In this document: piece after piece, positions 18,414 to 26,368 of the stretch | How the letters are laid out: each line of letters starts with the position of its first letter | Numbering within the stretch: the first letter of the stretch is position 1 | Assembly: GCF_008369915.1 (NCBI RefSeq) | Contig: NZ_VSRN01000001.1 | Location: forward strand, 5,576,501-5,640,500 | Length of the DNA: 64,000 nt | Reading direction: 5' to 3' | From: Dyadobacter sp. UC 10 | GTDB lineage: Bacteria; Bacteroidota; Bacteroidia; Cytophagales; Spirosomataceae | Position numbers and translations under genes: made by a program | Notes under the pieces: generated by a model | Databases searched by the model: none | Told to the model about the DNA's origin: nothing | The model's input: the letters and a program-made list of their open reading frames with translations, nothing else

Positions 18414-18545
18414 GGAATTGGTATATGGTTTCTATTTGATTTCTTAACGCACTAAGTATATTTTGGTAAAAATTTTTTGTGTCAGGTGTGGTCAGGTATT
18501 GTCATTTGTGGTCATCGGTCATTTGTTGTCACTGGTCATTTATTG
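18414..18545 (-). promoter_or_regulatory. isomerase leader with GTCA-rich repeats and shared operator motif
   Basis: The 132 bp between the MFS stop and the isomerase start contains TTAACGCACTAA at 18444-18455, identical to the motif in the MFS leader at 19802-19813. The bases just upstream (leftward reading) also resemble those of the MFS promoter: a T-run, CAAAA, then the motif. The rest (about 18481-18550) is a degenerate array of GTCATT/GTCA blocks. A second regulated promoter for the isomerase-SusC-SusD part of the locus is likely. A clear -7 box was not found here. Confidence 0.5.
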
Positions 18546-19796
18546 TCAATTGTTGTTAATCGTTAATGGTCTATGTTCTGTCTCAAATAGAAATCTAATC
18601 TTAGGGATCAAAATCATGAACGCGATGAATGCAATAGGATAGAGGAGGCCCGACGCGATCCACAGGGGTTTATAGGAATAGTCCTGGATGATTTTGCCGA
18701 TCATCGGATTAAGTACCAGGCTGGAAATAGCGCCCGCCGTTCCTGAAAGTCCGACTACGGTGGAAGTCGCTTTCGGCCCGAAAACATCTGAAATAGCAGT
18801 AATGTAATTCGTGATCCAGCAGCCGTGTGCAAACATATACAGCGCCATAAAACCGACCGCCATTTCCACTGAGGAAGTGTATTCAGTGAGCGGAACAGCC
18901 AGCGTCAGTGCAGCTGCACAGCCCATGACGATCTTTCTGGATTTGTTGACGCTCGCATTGTTTTTGACCAAACGATCTGATAAAAAGCCGCCTAGTATAT
19001 TGGAAATGCCCAAAGCAAGGAACGGGATCCAGAAAAGGCTTCCGATCCTTTCAAACGACACACCACGCACTTCACTGAGGTATTTGGGAATCCAGAACAT
19101 CATAAAATACATCACCGGATCCAGCAGGAAACGCATCAGTATGAATACCCAGGTCTCTTTTATTTTTAGAATAGAAGCAAAAGAAATCACCGATTCGCTA
19201 GTTTCTGGCAGGATTTCGGAGGGCACCTGGGTGTTTTGTTTCCAGGGTATCATGAACCAGACGATTACCCATAAAATTCCGATCAGGCCAGGGATGACGA
19301 AACCTGCGCGCCAGCCGTAGAACTCTGCAATCCAGATCGTGAGCGGTGGTGCGATTACCGCACCGATCGCCGAGCCGCCGATCGCGATACCGTTTGCAAA
19401 GCCCCTTTCTTTTTTATCAAACCAATCATAAACTGTTTTGGCCGCTCCCGGAAAGCAGGCGCCTTCGCCCATTCCCAGGAAAAAGCGAAATGCCAGTAAC
19501 TGAGGCAGATTGGTCATCAAACCATGCAATGCATTCGCCACCGACCAAACGCCGACCGCAATACCCAACCCTTTTTTCGCGCCGATTTTATCGATCAGCC
19601 AGCCGCCGACCGTGAACATCAATGCATAGCTCAATAAAAAACTCGTATTCACCCACCCGTATTCCACATCCGTGAAATGGAACTCCCGCTGAATTTTAAT
19701 GACCGCAATCGACAATACCTGCCTGTCCAGAAAGCTCAGACCAGTGGCAATGAAGACCAATATCACAACAAACCAGCGGGTAGGGTTATATTTCAT
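18546..19796 (-). CDS. MFS transporter, hexuronate/anion:cation symporter (ACS) type
   Basis: A 416-residue inner-membrane protein with about twelve hydrophobic helices. The 'SFLDRQVLSIAVIKIQREF' opening, the 'GGWLIDKIGAKKGLG' loop after TM2 and 'RFFLGMGEGACFPGAAKT' are typical of ExuT-like transporters for hexuronates and related sugar acids. It heads the minus-strand sugar locus and has a recognisable Bacteroidota-type promoter at 19826-19856 and an operator-like motif in its leader. It likely carries the monosaccharide or uronate released in the periplasm into the cell. Confidence 0.9.
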   Translation of the reverse strand: MKYNPTRWFVVILVFIATGLSFLDRQVLSIAVIKIQREFHFTDVEYGWVNTSFLLSYALMFTVGGWLIDKIGAKKGLGIAVGVWSVANALHGLMTNLPQLLAFRFFLGMGEGACFPGAAKTVYDWFDKKERGFANGIAIGGSAIGAVIAPPLTIWIAEFYGWRAGFVIPGLIGILWVIVWFMIPWKQNTQVPSEILPETSESVISFASILKIKETWVFILMRFLLDPVMYFMMFWIPKYLSEVRGVSFERIGSLFWIPFLALGISNILGGFLSDRLVKNNASVNKSRKIVMGCAAALTLAVPLTEYTSSVEMAVGFMALYMFAHGCWITNYITAISDVFGPKATSTVVGLSGTAGAISSLVLNPMIGKIIQDYSYKPLWIASGLLYPIAFIAFMILIPKIRFLFETEHRPLTINNN

Positions 19797-19801
19797 GTAG
19801 G

Positions 19802-19813
19802 TTAACGCACTAA
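19802..19813 (-). promoter_or_regulatory. operator-like motif TTAGTGCGTTAA in MFS leader
   Basis: Twelve bases (TTAACGCACTAA on the plus strand) lie between the predicted start of transcription and the MFS start codon, and are repeated exactly upstream of the isomerase gene (18444-18455). The ends TTA...TAA are palindromic. A position just after the transcription start would suit a repressor roadblock. The GntR regulator at 7497-8246 is a plausible binder; a LacI-type regulator elsewhere in the genome is the alternative. Confidence 0.5.
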
Positions 19814-19825
19814 CTTACTTTTTGT

Positions 19826-19856
19826 CAAAAATAAAATGGCAAAATGCAAAATGCAA
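19826..19856 (-). promoter_or_regulatory. predicted Bacteroidota sigma-A promoter of the MFS gene
   Basis: On the minus strand a -33 TTG (19856-19854) is followed by 20 bases and a -7 box TATTTTTG (19833-19826), matching the TAnnTTTG consensus and spacing of Bacteroidota primary promoters. Transcription would begin about 19819, giving a short leader that contains the operator-like motif. Confidence 0.6.
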
Positions 19857-19892
19857 GCGTTTCGAAATTTTTTACAAAAAAATAATAACCGC

Positions 19893-19986
19893 CCTTCCTC
19901 CTCCCCCCAAAGCCCTTCAAGGGAGCTTTAAATTTGACTTGGTTAGCAACGAATAGCCCCGTTGAGGGGGGTGGGGGAGGAAAAAA
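19893..19986. repeat. C/G-rich inverted-repeat intergenic element
   Basis: In the 310 bp gap between the divergent MFS and outer-membrane protein genes, a pyrimidine-rich arm (CCTCCTCCCCCC at about 19897-19908) faces a purine-rich arm (GGGGGGTGGGGGAGG, about 19966-19980), with a smaller stem (AAGCCCTTCAAGGGAGCTT, about 19910-19928) inside. Because it lies between divergent genes it is not a terminator for either. It resembles the palindromic intergenic repeats scattered in many Bacteroidota genomes. The rest of the gap (19987-20106) holds only the leader of the next gene. Confidence 0.6.
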
Positions 19987-20106
19987 TGGCTGAAAACAGG
20001 GATGGTTTGCTTTTTCCCTTTGCCTGAAATTTGCAAGACCAGAATATCACCGTTGGACGGGATGAGTGCTGGTCAGTTTGAAGCTACACTATAAAACATC
20101 AAAAAC

Positions 20107-20835
20107 ATGAGAAAGCCATTGTTGCTCGTTATCGCTTTTTTACTCGCAGCCAGTTTTGCTGCACATGCGCAAAGCAGCTCCTTTTTTATAGGAGGAACCG
20201 GCGGTGCCAATTTATCAATGTATTCATATACATCTGATTACGCAGATGTGTGGACCAGTTCCAAACCCAAGCCGGGATTAAATGGAGGCTTGGTTTTCGG
20301 CGTGGAAATGAATAAGATGGCGATCGTTTCGGGGGTCAATTTTATTCAGAAAGGGACCAAGTCGGAGACTGACAATTACCGGATCGAAGGGGATTATGTT
20401 GGCTTCGTGAAGCGGCGCGAGAATACCTCTTTTATACAGGTGCCAATTCTTTTCAGGTACCGGTTCCTGAGTGAGAAATTCGGGCTTACTGCCTCTGCAG
20501 GGCCTTCCCTGAATGTCGGACTAGCGGGAAATCAGCGGCTGGAACTGGAAGTAGCCGGGGTAGGGTCTCGCAGCGAATCTTCGACAGTTCGGTTCGGGAG
20601 CGGCATTAATGATACTTACCGCCGTTTTCAACCTGGTTTCATACTTAGTCCGGGAATGCTGATGCCGGTTGGCGAAAAGGGTAAGCTTGCCGTCAATATC
20701 ATCTGGGACCTGGGATTCAATGCGATCAATACAAGAAGCAGCGCGGCGATAGGGGCGGATGGAAAAGTGGCCAACGTTTCTACTATTCTGAGCGTAAGCT
20801 ATACACACCATTTCACTTTCGGGGACAAGTATTAA
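20107..20835 (+). CDS. outer-membrane beta-barrel protein (porin/PorT-like family)
   Basis: A 242-residue exported protein: signal peptide ending near residue 21 (AAHAQ), then amphipathic strands with the 'GGTGGANLSMYSY' opening and 'RYRFLSEKFGLTASAGPSL' typical of outer-membrane beta-barrel families in Bacteroidota; the C-terminal strand is 'ILSVSYTHHFTFGDKY'. It is the first gene of the seven-gene co-directional cluster at 20107-26995 and only 19 bp before the zinc-ribbon gene. It could be the outer-membrane partner of the ExbB/ExbD-like pair; this is inferred from position only. Confidence 0.75.
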   Translation: MRKPLLLVIAFLLAASFAAHAQSSSFFIGGTGGANLSMYSYTSDYADVWTSSKPKPGLNGGLVFGVEMNKMAIVSGVNFIQKGTKSETDNYRIEGDYVGFVKRRENTSFIQVPILFRYRFLSEKFGLTASAGPSLNVGLAGNQRLELEVAGVGSRSESSTVRFGSGINDTYRRFQPGFILSPGMLMPVGEKGKLAVNIIWDLGFNAINTRSSAAIGADGKVANVSTILSVSYTHHFTFGDKY

Positions 20836-20854
20836 CCGCCTAAACACTTCGATT

Positions 20855-21133
20855 ATGCTCGTTTGCAACAATTGCGGCACGATCAACGAAAGCGGCGCCG
20901 GCGCATGCGTTCATTGCCGGATCAATGACCGGTTCTCTCAGGCTCCTGATTCGGAATCAACGGATCAGGAAAAACCGGCGCGGCAATGCCTGAATTGCGG
21001 AACAATGATCGGGGCTCATTTACCCAAATGCCCGGAATGCCGCTTCCCGGTGCGAAACGCAGAAATTGCAAAACACGCAGGAAGCCTCCCTGTGGACAGA
21101 ACCTATGTGCTCGGCAGCTTAAAAGCCGGCTGA
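20855..21133 (+). CDS. small double zinc-ribbon protein
   Basis: A 92-residue soluble protein with two treble-clef/zinc-ribbon knuckles: Cys4, Cys7, Cys18, Cys21 ('VCNNCG'...'CVHC') and Cys45, Cys48, Cys59, Cys62 ('CLNCG'...'CPEC'). There is no signal peptide or membrane helix, so it should be cytoplasmic. Such ribbons mediate protein or nucleic-acid contacts. It sits 19 bp after the barrel gene and 24 bp before the ExbD-like gene, so it is likely translated with them. I do not recognise a specific family. Confidence 0.8.
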   Translation: MLVCNNCGTINESGAGACVHCRINDRFSQAPDSESTDQEKPARQCLNCGTMIGAHLPKCPECRFPVRNAEIAKHAGSLPVDRTYVLGSLKAG

Positions 21134-21157
21134 AAATTTACGATAAACCATTGAAAC

Positions 21158-22021
21158 ATGGCAAGAAACCGGGAACCTCAGATTTTTAATATATCATTTC
21201 TGGATGTGATTTGCGGGGCGCTTGGGGCGGTGATCTTTCTGTTCATCGCGGTTCCCAAAGGTGGCTCGGCCCCCGGAAAGAAGCAGCAGGTCAGTATGTC
21301 GTATGATACCGTGCACAACCAGTTTTTCGCGACGATCAGCGACAGTTTAAAAGCAAAACGACCGGGAGATACGCTGCTGGTGGTACTTACCGATTACAAA
21401 CCAATACCGGGCATTGCCGAATGCCCTGAATGTGCAGATTGTCCTGAACCGGCGCCGGTTGCCAGTGCGGGGGATTACAAGTCGCCGGCGCCTTTGTCAA
21501 AAACCGAACCGAGGAAGGACTCGGCTACCAGGCCAGTCATTGCCTCGGAAACAAAGCCCGACGATTTTAAGAAAAGCAAATACCAGGGCGACCCGCCTGG
21601 TGTGCCTTGCAAGGTTTCGTTCGAGATCAGCTGGGGCGACCTGGGCGATAATGTGGATTTGCTGGTTTGCAAAAACAATAAATGTGTCTCCGGCGGCTCC
21701 CGGGAGATAAAAGACATCGGCCAGTGGGACAGCGGTAAAGCGAAGACCAAATTCTTCGGAAGCGACCTGCGCACGACCCAGGAAGCAGTGCGGCAATTTG
21801 ACAAAATCCTGCCCGGCGAATACCAGATCTACGCGGTTTTCAAAGAGAGCACGAAGAATAATACGTCGGTTTACGTCCGCGGGCTGGTCTATTCAAAAAG
21901 TCCTGAGGGAGAAGAAAAGGGCGAACCATTTTCCACCACCTTACAACTAAAAGCTCCCAAAGCCCTGGTAGCCACCGTTACCATGCAGGAAAACGGCCAG
22001 TTCGACCTGGAAAGAAAGTAA
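21158..22021 (+). CDS. ExbD/MotB-like single-pass protein with C-terminal beta-sandwich
   Basis: A 287-residue protein with a short cytoplasmic N-terminus and one membrane helix at about 13-32, 'SFLDVICGALGAVIFLFI'. The Asp at residue 16 sits at the cytoplasmic edge of the helix, as does the proton-carrying Asp of ExbD, TolR and MotB. The periplasmic part has a spaced Cys cluster (C89, C92, C95 in 'CPECADC'), a Pro/Lys-rich linker and a beta-sandwich (about 150-285; 'FEISWGDLGDNVDLLVCKN') reminiscent of DUF2135/YfaP-like domains. It has no OmpA peptidoglycan-binding domain. The ExbB/MotA-like gene follows. Together they suggest an ion-driven stator whose periplasmic effector is the beta-sandwich. 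Confidence 0.7.
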   Translation: MARNREPQIFNISFLDVICGALGAVIFLFIAVPKGGSAPGKKQQVSMSYDTVHNQFFATISDSLKAKRPGDTLLVVLTDYKPIPGIAECPECADCPEPAPVASAGDYKSPAPLSKTEPRKDSATRPVIASETKPDDFKKSKYQGDPPGVPCKVSFEISWGDLGDNVDLLVCKNNKCVSGGSREIKDIGQWDSGKAKTKFFGSDLRTTQEAVRQFDKILPGEYQIYAVFKESTKNNTSVYVRGLVYSKSPEGEEKGEPFSTTLQLKAPKALVATVTMQENGQFDLERK

Positions 22022-22173
22022 CGTCATTCACCGTTCTGCGGCGGGTCATTCCCCGTTCCACGGCGGGTCATTCAGTCATTCAGTCATTCACTCATTCAGT
22101 CATTAGGTCATTAGGTCATTCAGTAATTCAATCATTCAGTAATTCAATCATTCAATCAATCATTCATTAAAAA
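22022..22173. repeat. CATTCA-type simple repeat between stator genes
   Basis: The whole 152 bp gap between the ExbD-like and ExbB-like genes is low complexity: two copies of a roughly 20 bp block (CGGCGGGTCATTC), then about a dozen degenerate 8-9 bp units of the form TCATTCAG/TCATTAGG/TAATTCAA ending right before the ATG at 22174. A similar CATTCAATCATTCAG stretch lies before the gene at 58177. Slippage here would change the leader of the channel gene. Confidence 0.8.
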
Positions 22174-22932
22174 ATGATCACAAACAAAAGACTATATCAC
22201 CTCGCAATCAGTTTAGTGGCGGCTGTCATGATCTGGTTTGCTCTGATACTGCTCGCGACCATTACCTCGGGGCCGGGCCTGAAGCGCTTTTTTGAGGCGT
22301 TTGGTGGCTCTTTCGGAGGTTTTGTCCACGCTATTATTTACATGGCATTCATTTTTGGGGTACTGGAAATACTGGAATATCAGCGGTATCTCAAAAAACA
22401 GAACGAAGGTTTCAAACTCAATCTGCTGCCTGTGCAGGATCAGCTGGTATTGTCGCCCGACGAAGTGGCGCGTATCAAGCTGAATGTGATTGATCTGGAA
22501 AAGCACGGTTTCAGTTTTTTGCTGACTGATTTTGTGAAAAGGGCTTGTACGCAATACCGTAATAACCAGTCAATTGGCGATACTTTGCACGTGCTTACGG
22601 CACAAATCGATAACAGTAAAACGGAAATGGAAGGGCGGCTGGAGATCGCGCGGTTTTTGATCAATGCGATTGCGTCGCTCGGTTTTATAGGAACGATCCT
22701 GCATTTGGCAAGCTCGATCGGGCTTTTTCACCTGGCCAAAACCGAGGAGGGAATGCCGCTCATTACCCAAAGCCTGAATGTGTCGTTCGATACGACTTTT
22801 ATAGCATTATTCCTGGGTTTGGTGCTTAGCTATTTTTACCACCGCTACCTCGAAGATCTTGATACTTTTTATTCCAGAACAAAATCCTACATCATCGACA
22901 ACCTGATCAGCCGCATTTACCACCCTCAATAA
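22174..22932 (+). CDS. MotA/TolQ/ExbB-family proton channel protein
   Basis: A 252-residue polytopic protein with four predicted membrane helices: about 9-30, 48-68, 162-186 and 202-223. The large cytoplasmic loop (about 70-160) between TM2 and TM3 is typical of MotA/ExbB proteins. TM3 has 'AIASLGFIGTILHL', equivalent to the ExbB 'GLLGTVxGM' motif, and TM4 has 'SFDTTFIALFLGLVLSYFY', equivalent to the Thr-lined pore helix. It follows the ExbD-like protein in reversed order compared with exbB-exbD. The downstream S41 protease starts 23 bp later. No TonB or flagellar genes are nearby, so the driven machine is unknown. Confidence 0.85.
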   Translation: MITNKRLYHLAISLVAAVMIWFALILLATITSGPGLKRFFEAFGGSFGGFVHAIIYMAFIFGVLEILEYQRYLKKQNEGFKLNLLPVQDQLVLSPDEVARIKLNVIDLEKHGFSFLLTDFVKRACTQYRNNQSIGDTLHVLTAQIDNSKTEMEGRLEIARFLINAIASLGFIGTILHLASSIGLFHLAKTEEGMPLITQSLNVSFDTTFIALFLGLVLSYFYHRYLEDLDTFYSRTKSYIIDNLISRIYHPQ

Positions 22933-22955
22933 TCTGCATTTCATACACAACTAAA

Positions 22956-24380
22956 ATGGTAATCATGAAAACATTGAGAAAGAAAAGCGCAATACTACTC
23001 ATCGCCCTGACCGGATTTTGCTGCGCCTGCCAGCCCGAGAGCATTGATACCCTCACCGGAAAGCTGGGCGACAAAGGTTCGGTCAACGAATGGATTTACA
23101 GTATGATGGCCGACGCCTATTTCTGGTACGATGAAATGCCTGATCAAAAGGAGCTTGACAGTTCGGCCAGCCCGGAAGAATATTTCGGCAAACTCGTTTA
23201 TCAACCCCAAACCTATGACCGGTTTTCCATGCTCACTGCGGATATTGATGCATTGCAGCAGCAATTCAATGGCGTAGTTAAAGCATTCGGGGTGAGTTAT
23301 GTACCTGCATATATTGACGAGGGAAAACAAAACGTTGCCCTTTTTGTCAGCCACGTTGCGAAGGATAGTCCGGCGGATAAAGCGGGTTTGCAGCGGGGGG
23401 ATATCATAACGAAAATCGATGGCAGTCAGCTCACGAAGGACAATTATGCCTCGCTGATGAGCGCCAAAGAAACCGCGAAAATGACGCTCGGGGCTATTGA
23501 AAACAATATATTGCAATTGGATAAATCAACGGTTACCATTTCGAAAGCGGCGCTTGCGGCCAATCCGGTCGCTTTTTCCAGTGTGATTTCAAAGGGTGGT
23601 AAAAAGATCGGCTACCTGGTTTATACGCAGTTTGTACCCGGTACCGACGCCGATAAGCAGAAATATGATAATGAGCTCCGTACGGTTTTTGGCCAGTTTA
23701 AATCGGCGGGTGTAAATGAGCTGGTGCTCGATCTGAGGTTAAACGGGGGCGGATATATGACTTCTGCGGTTACTTTGGGATCGCTGATCGTCAGTAACGC
23801 GGGCGCCTCCGATGTCTTTTATACGGAACAATGGAACGATAAGTATATCAAGTATTGGAAAGAAAAAAACGGCCAGGATGCATTGAATTACAAATTTTCG
23901 CAGGAAAATAGTAACATTGGCAACCGGCTCGATCGCGTCTACGTGCTGACTTCCCGTGGTACCGCCTCCGCAAGTGAGCTAATCATCAATGGGTTGAAGC
24001 CTTATATGGAGGTAGTTACGATCGGGGCCAATACAGCGGGCAAAAACCTGTTCGGCAGCCTGATCGGCGACGAGAAAAAGCGCTGGAAATATGGTATTTA
24101 CATAATGCTCGGCCAGACTACCAATGCCGACGGAGCGTCGGATTATGGCACGGTTGACGGAATTACGCCCACGCGTAAAGTAGAAGATTTGTCGATGCCG
24201 TTTTTGCCTTTTGGCGATGAAAATGAAACATTATTAAATGCAGCATTGCAGCATATGGGAGTAGCTGCCGGGCCCAATGCGCGGATAGGCGCGGCGAAAG
24301 ACCTGGAAACCGCCAGCCCTGCGCCTCTGAAAGATACCCCGGCCGCGCTCGACGGACGGATGCTGCGTGACATGCCCTGA
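22956..24380 (+). CDS. S41-family (C-terminal processing type) peptidase lipoprotein with PDZ
   Basis: A 474-residue exported protease; an ATG three codons on (22965) is an equally good start. The lipobox-like 'FCCAC' places a lipidated Cys at about residue 25. A PDZ domain spans about 115-200 ('DSPADKAGLQRGDIITKIDG') and the S41 tail-specific protease core about 210-420. The catalytic motif is 'GTASASELIINGLKP' (Ser about 338) with the general-base Lys in 'AGKNLFG'. Such enzymes trim or degrade periplasmic proteins. It is fifth in the co-directional cluster, with the histidine kinase 9 bp downstream, so proteolysis linked to the stator or to signalling is plausible. Confidence 0.9.
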   Translation: MVIMKTLRKKSAILLIALTGFCCACQPESIDTLTGKLGDKGSVNEWIYSMMADAYFWYDEMPDQKELDSSASPEEYFGKLVYQPQTYDRFSMLTADIDALQQQFNGVVKAFGVSYVPAYIDEGKQNVALFVSHVAKDSPADKAGLQRGDIITKIDGSQLTKDNYASLMSAKETAKMTLGAIENNILQLDKSTVTISKAALAANPVAFSSVISKGGKKIGYLVYTQFVPGTDADKQKYDNELRTVFGQFKSAGVNELVLDLRLNGGGYMTSAVTLGSLIVSNAGASDVFYTEQWNDKYIKYWKEKNGQDALNYKFSQENSNIGNRLDRVYVLTSRGTASASELIINGLKPYMEVVTIGANTAGKNLFGSLIGDEKKRWKYGIYIMLGQTTNADGASDYGTVDGITPTRKVEDLSMPFLPFGDENETLLNAALQHMGVAAGPNARIGAAKDLETASPAPLKDTPAALDGRMLRDMP

Positions 24381-24389
24381 TTTTAAATC

Positions 24390-26366
24390 ATGAAAAAGTA
24401 CCTCTTGTTGCTGTTACTGATCCGGATTTCCTGTCTCGCACATGCGCAAAGCGGGGCAGGAAATTATCCTGACAGTCTGAAAAATGTATTGAAGAAACAA
24501 CTTCCTGATACCAGCCGGGTCTGGACGTTGCTATTGTTATCGGATCATTTCAGCGACAAGGATACGGCGGTATCCCTGCAATATGTACGGCAGGCGGCGG
24601 CCCTGGCAAAACCCGGCTCTTACCAGGAAGCGATGGTCGAATTTTACAGGGCCGGCGCCTATTTTGAAACCAATTTTGAAAAAAGTAAAGCTGCCTATAT
24701 GCGGGCAGAGCAGCTTTTCAGTAAGTTCAGGAACAAGGAAGCGTTGATTTTCAGGTCGAGGGCGTGGCATAATTTCGGTGCGCTTGAACAGCGGCTTGAC
24801 AATGAAAAGCGATATGCAGAGATCCTTATCGAACATGCGATCCCGCTCGCCCAACAAGCCGGCGACAGTGCCCGCGTGGTGAGTAACTATCGCAACCTCG
24901 GTATTATTTTCTCCAATCAGCTGGATTATAAAAAGGCCGAGGAATATATTAATCTGGCCATTGTAGCGCTGCAAAGACTTGATCCAGGGTCACTGGAACT
25001 GGCGGATGCCTACATTTTTGGCGCAAAAAATTATATATACCTCAAAGACTACCCGCCCGTAAAGCCGATGCTGGATAGTGCGAAAATCCTGCTCGCAGGC
25101 AACCCTGACCTGCCGCATTACACAGATTACTACCTCACGGAAGGCATGTACTACGCGCGGCTGCGCCAGTTTCAGGCAGCCCTGAGCAGCTTTGATAAGG
25201 GCCTGGCACAGGCCCGAAGACTAAAACGTGACTATGATTATCAGGGTCTTATGCTGCAAAAATACTTTGCCTACAAAGCGATGGGGGATTATCCGAAGGC
25301 TTTGAAGATCATCACGCAGCTGGTACAGCAGGATGATGTATTTCCAAGCAGCAAGAACAGGATATTGTACTATTACGAGCTGGCGCAAACGACCGCGAAA
25401 ACGGGCGATATGGCGAATGCCTTTAAATGGCTGAACCAATATGCCGAGCTGGCGGACAGCTCTTTCATGGAAAATTCGAAAACCGAGATCGCTGCGCTGG
25501 AAGCAAAATACCAGTCTTCTGAAAAAGAGAAAAAGATCTATCAACTCCAATCGAAAAATGAAAAGGATGCATTGACCATTAAAAATAACCGGCTGCTCAA
25601 CTGGCTTCTGGCGGTGGTTTGTCTTTTTCTGATGGCAGTAACTGTTCTGGTTCTCCTTTTTTATCGAAATAATAAGCGGCTATGGACGCAGGAAAAGCAG
25701 CTCCACGAGCTGGAAATGCAGAAAATAAAGCAAGATTACCGGATCTCGATGTTGTCCGCCATGCTGGAAGGGCAGGAGCAGGAGCGTACCCGGCTTGCGC
25801 GCGATTTGCACGACGGCCTGGGCGGTTTGCTGAGTAGTATCAAGATAGAACTGTCGCAAGCGCCGGTGGGGGCGGACGAAAAGTTGAAAACGAGCCTGGG
25901 GCGTACACTTTCACATTTGGACGATGCTGTAAATGAGCTGCGCAGGATCGCGCGGAGCCTGATGCCGGAGATTTTGATGAACTACGGCCTGGCCGAGGCG
26001 ACGAAGGAATTTTGCAAAAATTTGAAAGAGACCGGTATTAATCTGGTCTGCCAGGTTTTCAACTATAAGGACTCGCTGCCGAAGGAAAAGCAGATCGTGC
26101 TCTACCGGATCATTCAGGAATTGGTGAACAATGCAGTGAAACATGCCACTGCGGCGCAGATTTTGGTGATTATCCAGCAAAGCGGTGAACGATTGTTTGT
26201 GACGGTTGAAGACGACGGGAAAGGGTTTGATCCTGAAAAAATCAATGGAAAAGCTGGTGCGGGATTGTCAAATGTCAAGGCGAGGGCCGATTTCTTAAAT
26301 GCTAAATTTGATATGCAGTCGAAACCCGGAAATGGTACTTCGGTGACTGTTGAATGTGATATCTGA
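24390..26366 (+). CDS. TPR-containing sensor histidine kinase (HisKA_3)
   Basis: A 658-residue sensor kinase. The signal peptide (1-20, AHAQ) is followed by a periplasmic tetratricopeptide region (about 50-380), one membrane helix (about 402-423), a coiled coil and a NarX/LuxR-type transmitter: HisKA_3 with 'ARDLHDGLGG' (His about 474) and HATPase_c with 'ELVNNAVKHATA', 'VEDDGKGFD' and 'GAGLSNVKARA'. The TPR domain should sense a periplasmic protein or signal. The response regulator gene follows after 2 bp, so the two form a classical pair. Confidence 0.95.
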   Translation: MKKYLLLLLLIRISCLAHAQSGAGNYPDSLKNVLKKQLPDTSRVWTLLLLSDHFSDKDTAVSLQYVRQAAALAKPGSYQEAMVEFYRAGAYFETNFEKSKAAYMRAEQLFSKFRNKEALIFRSRAWHNFGALEQRLDNEKRYAEILIEHAIPLAQQAGDSARVVSNYRNLGIIFSNQLDYKKAEEYINLAIVALQRLDPGSLELADAYIFGAKNYIYLKDYPPVKPMLDSAKILLAGNPDLPHYTDYYLTEGMYYARLRQFQAALSSFDKGLAQARRLKRDYDYQGLMLQKYFAYKAMGDYPKALKIITQLVQQDDVFPSSKNRILYYYELAQTTAKTGDMANAFKWLNQYAELADSSFMENSKTEIAALEAKYQSSEKEKKIYQLQSKNEKDALTIKNNRLLNWLLAVVCLFLMAVTVLVLLFYRNNKRLWTQEKQLHELEMQKIKQDYRISMLSAMLEGQEQERTRLARDLHDGLGGLLSSIKIELSQAPVGADEKLKTSLGRTLSHLDDAVNELRRIARSLMPEILMNYGLAEATKEFCKNLKETGINLVCQVFNYKDSLPKEKQIVLYRIIQELVNNAVKHATAAQILVIIQQSGERLFVTVEDDGKGFDPEKINGKAGAGLSNVKARADFLNAKFDMQSKPGNGTSVTVECDI

Positions 26367-26368
26367 TT

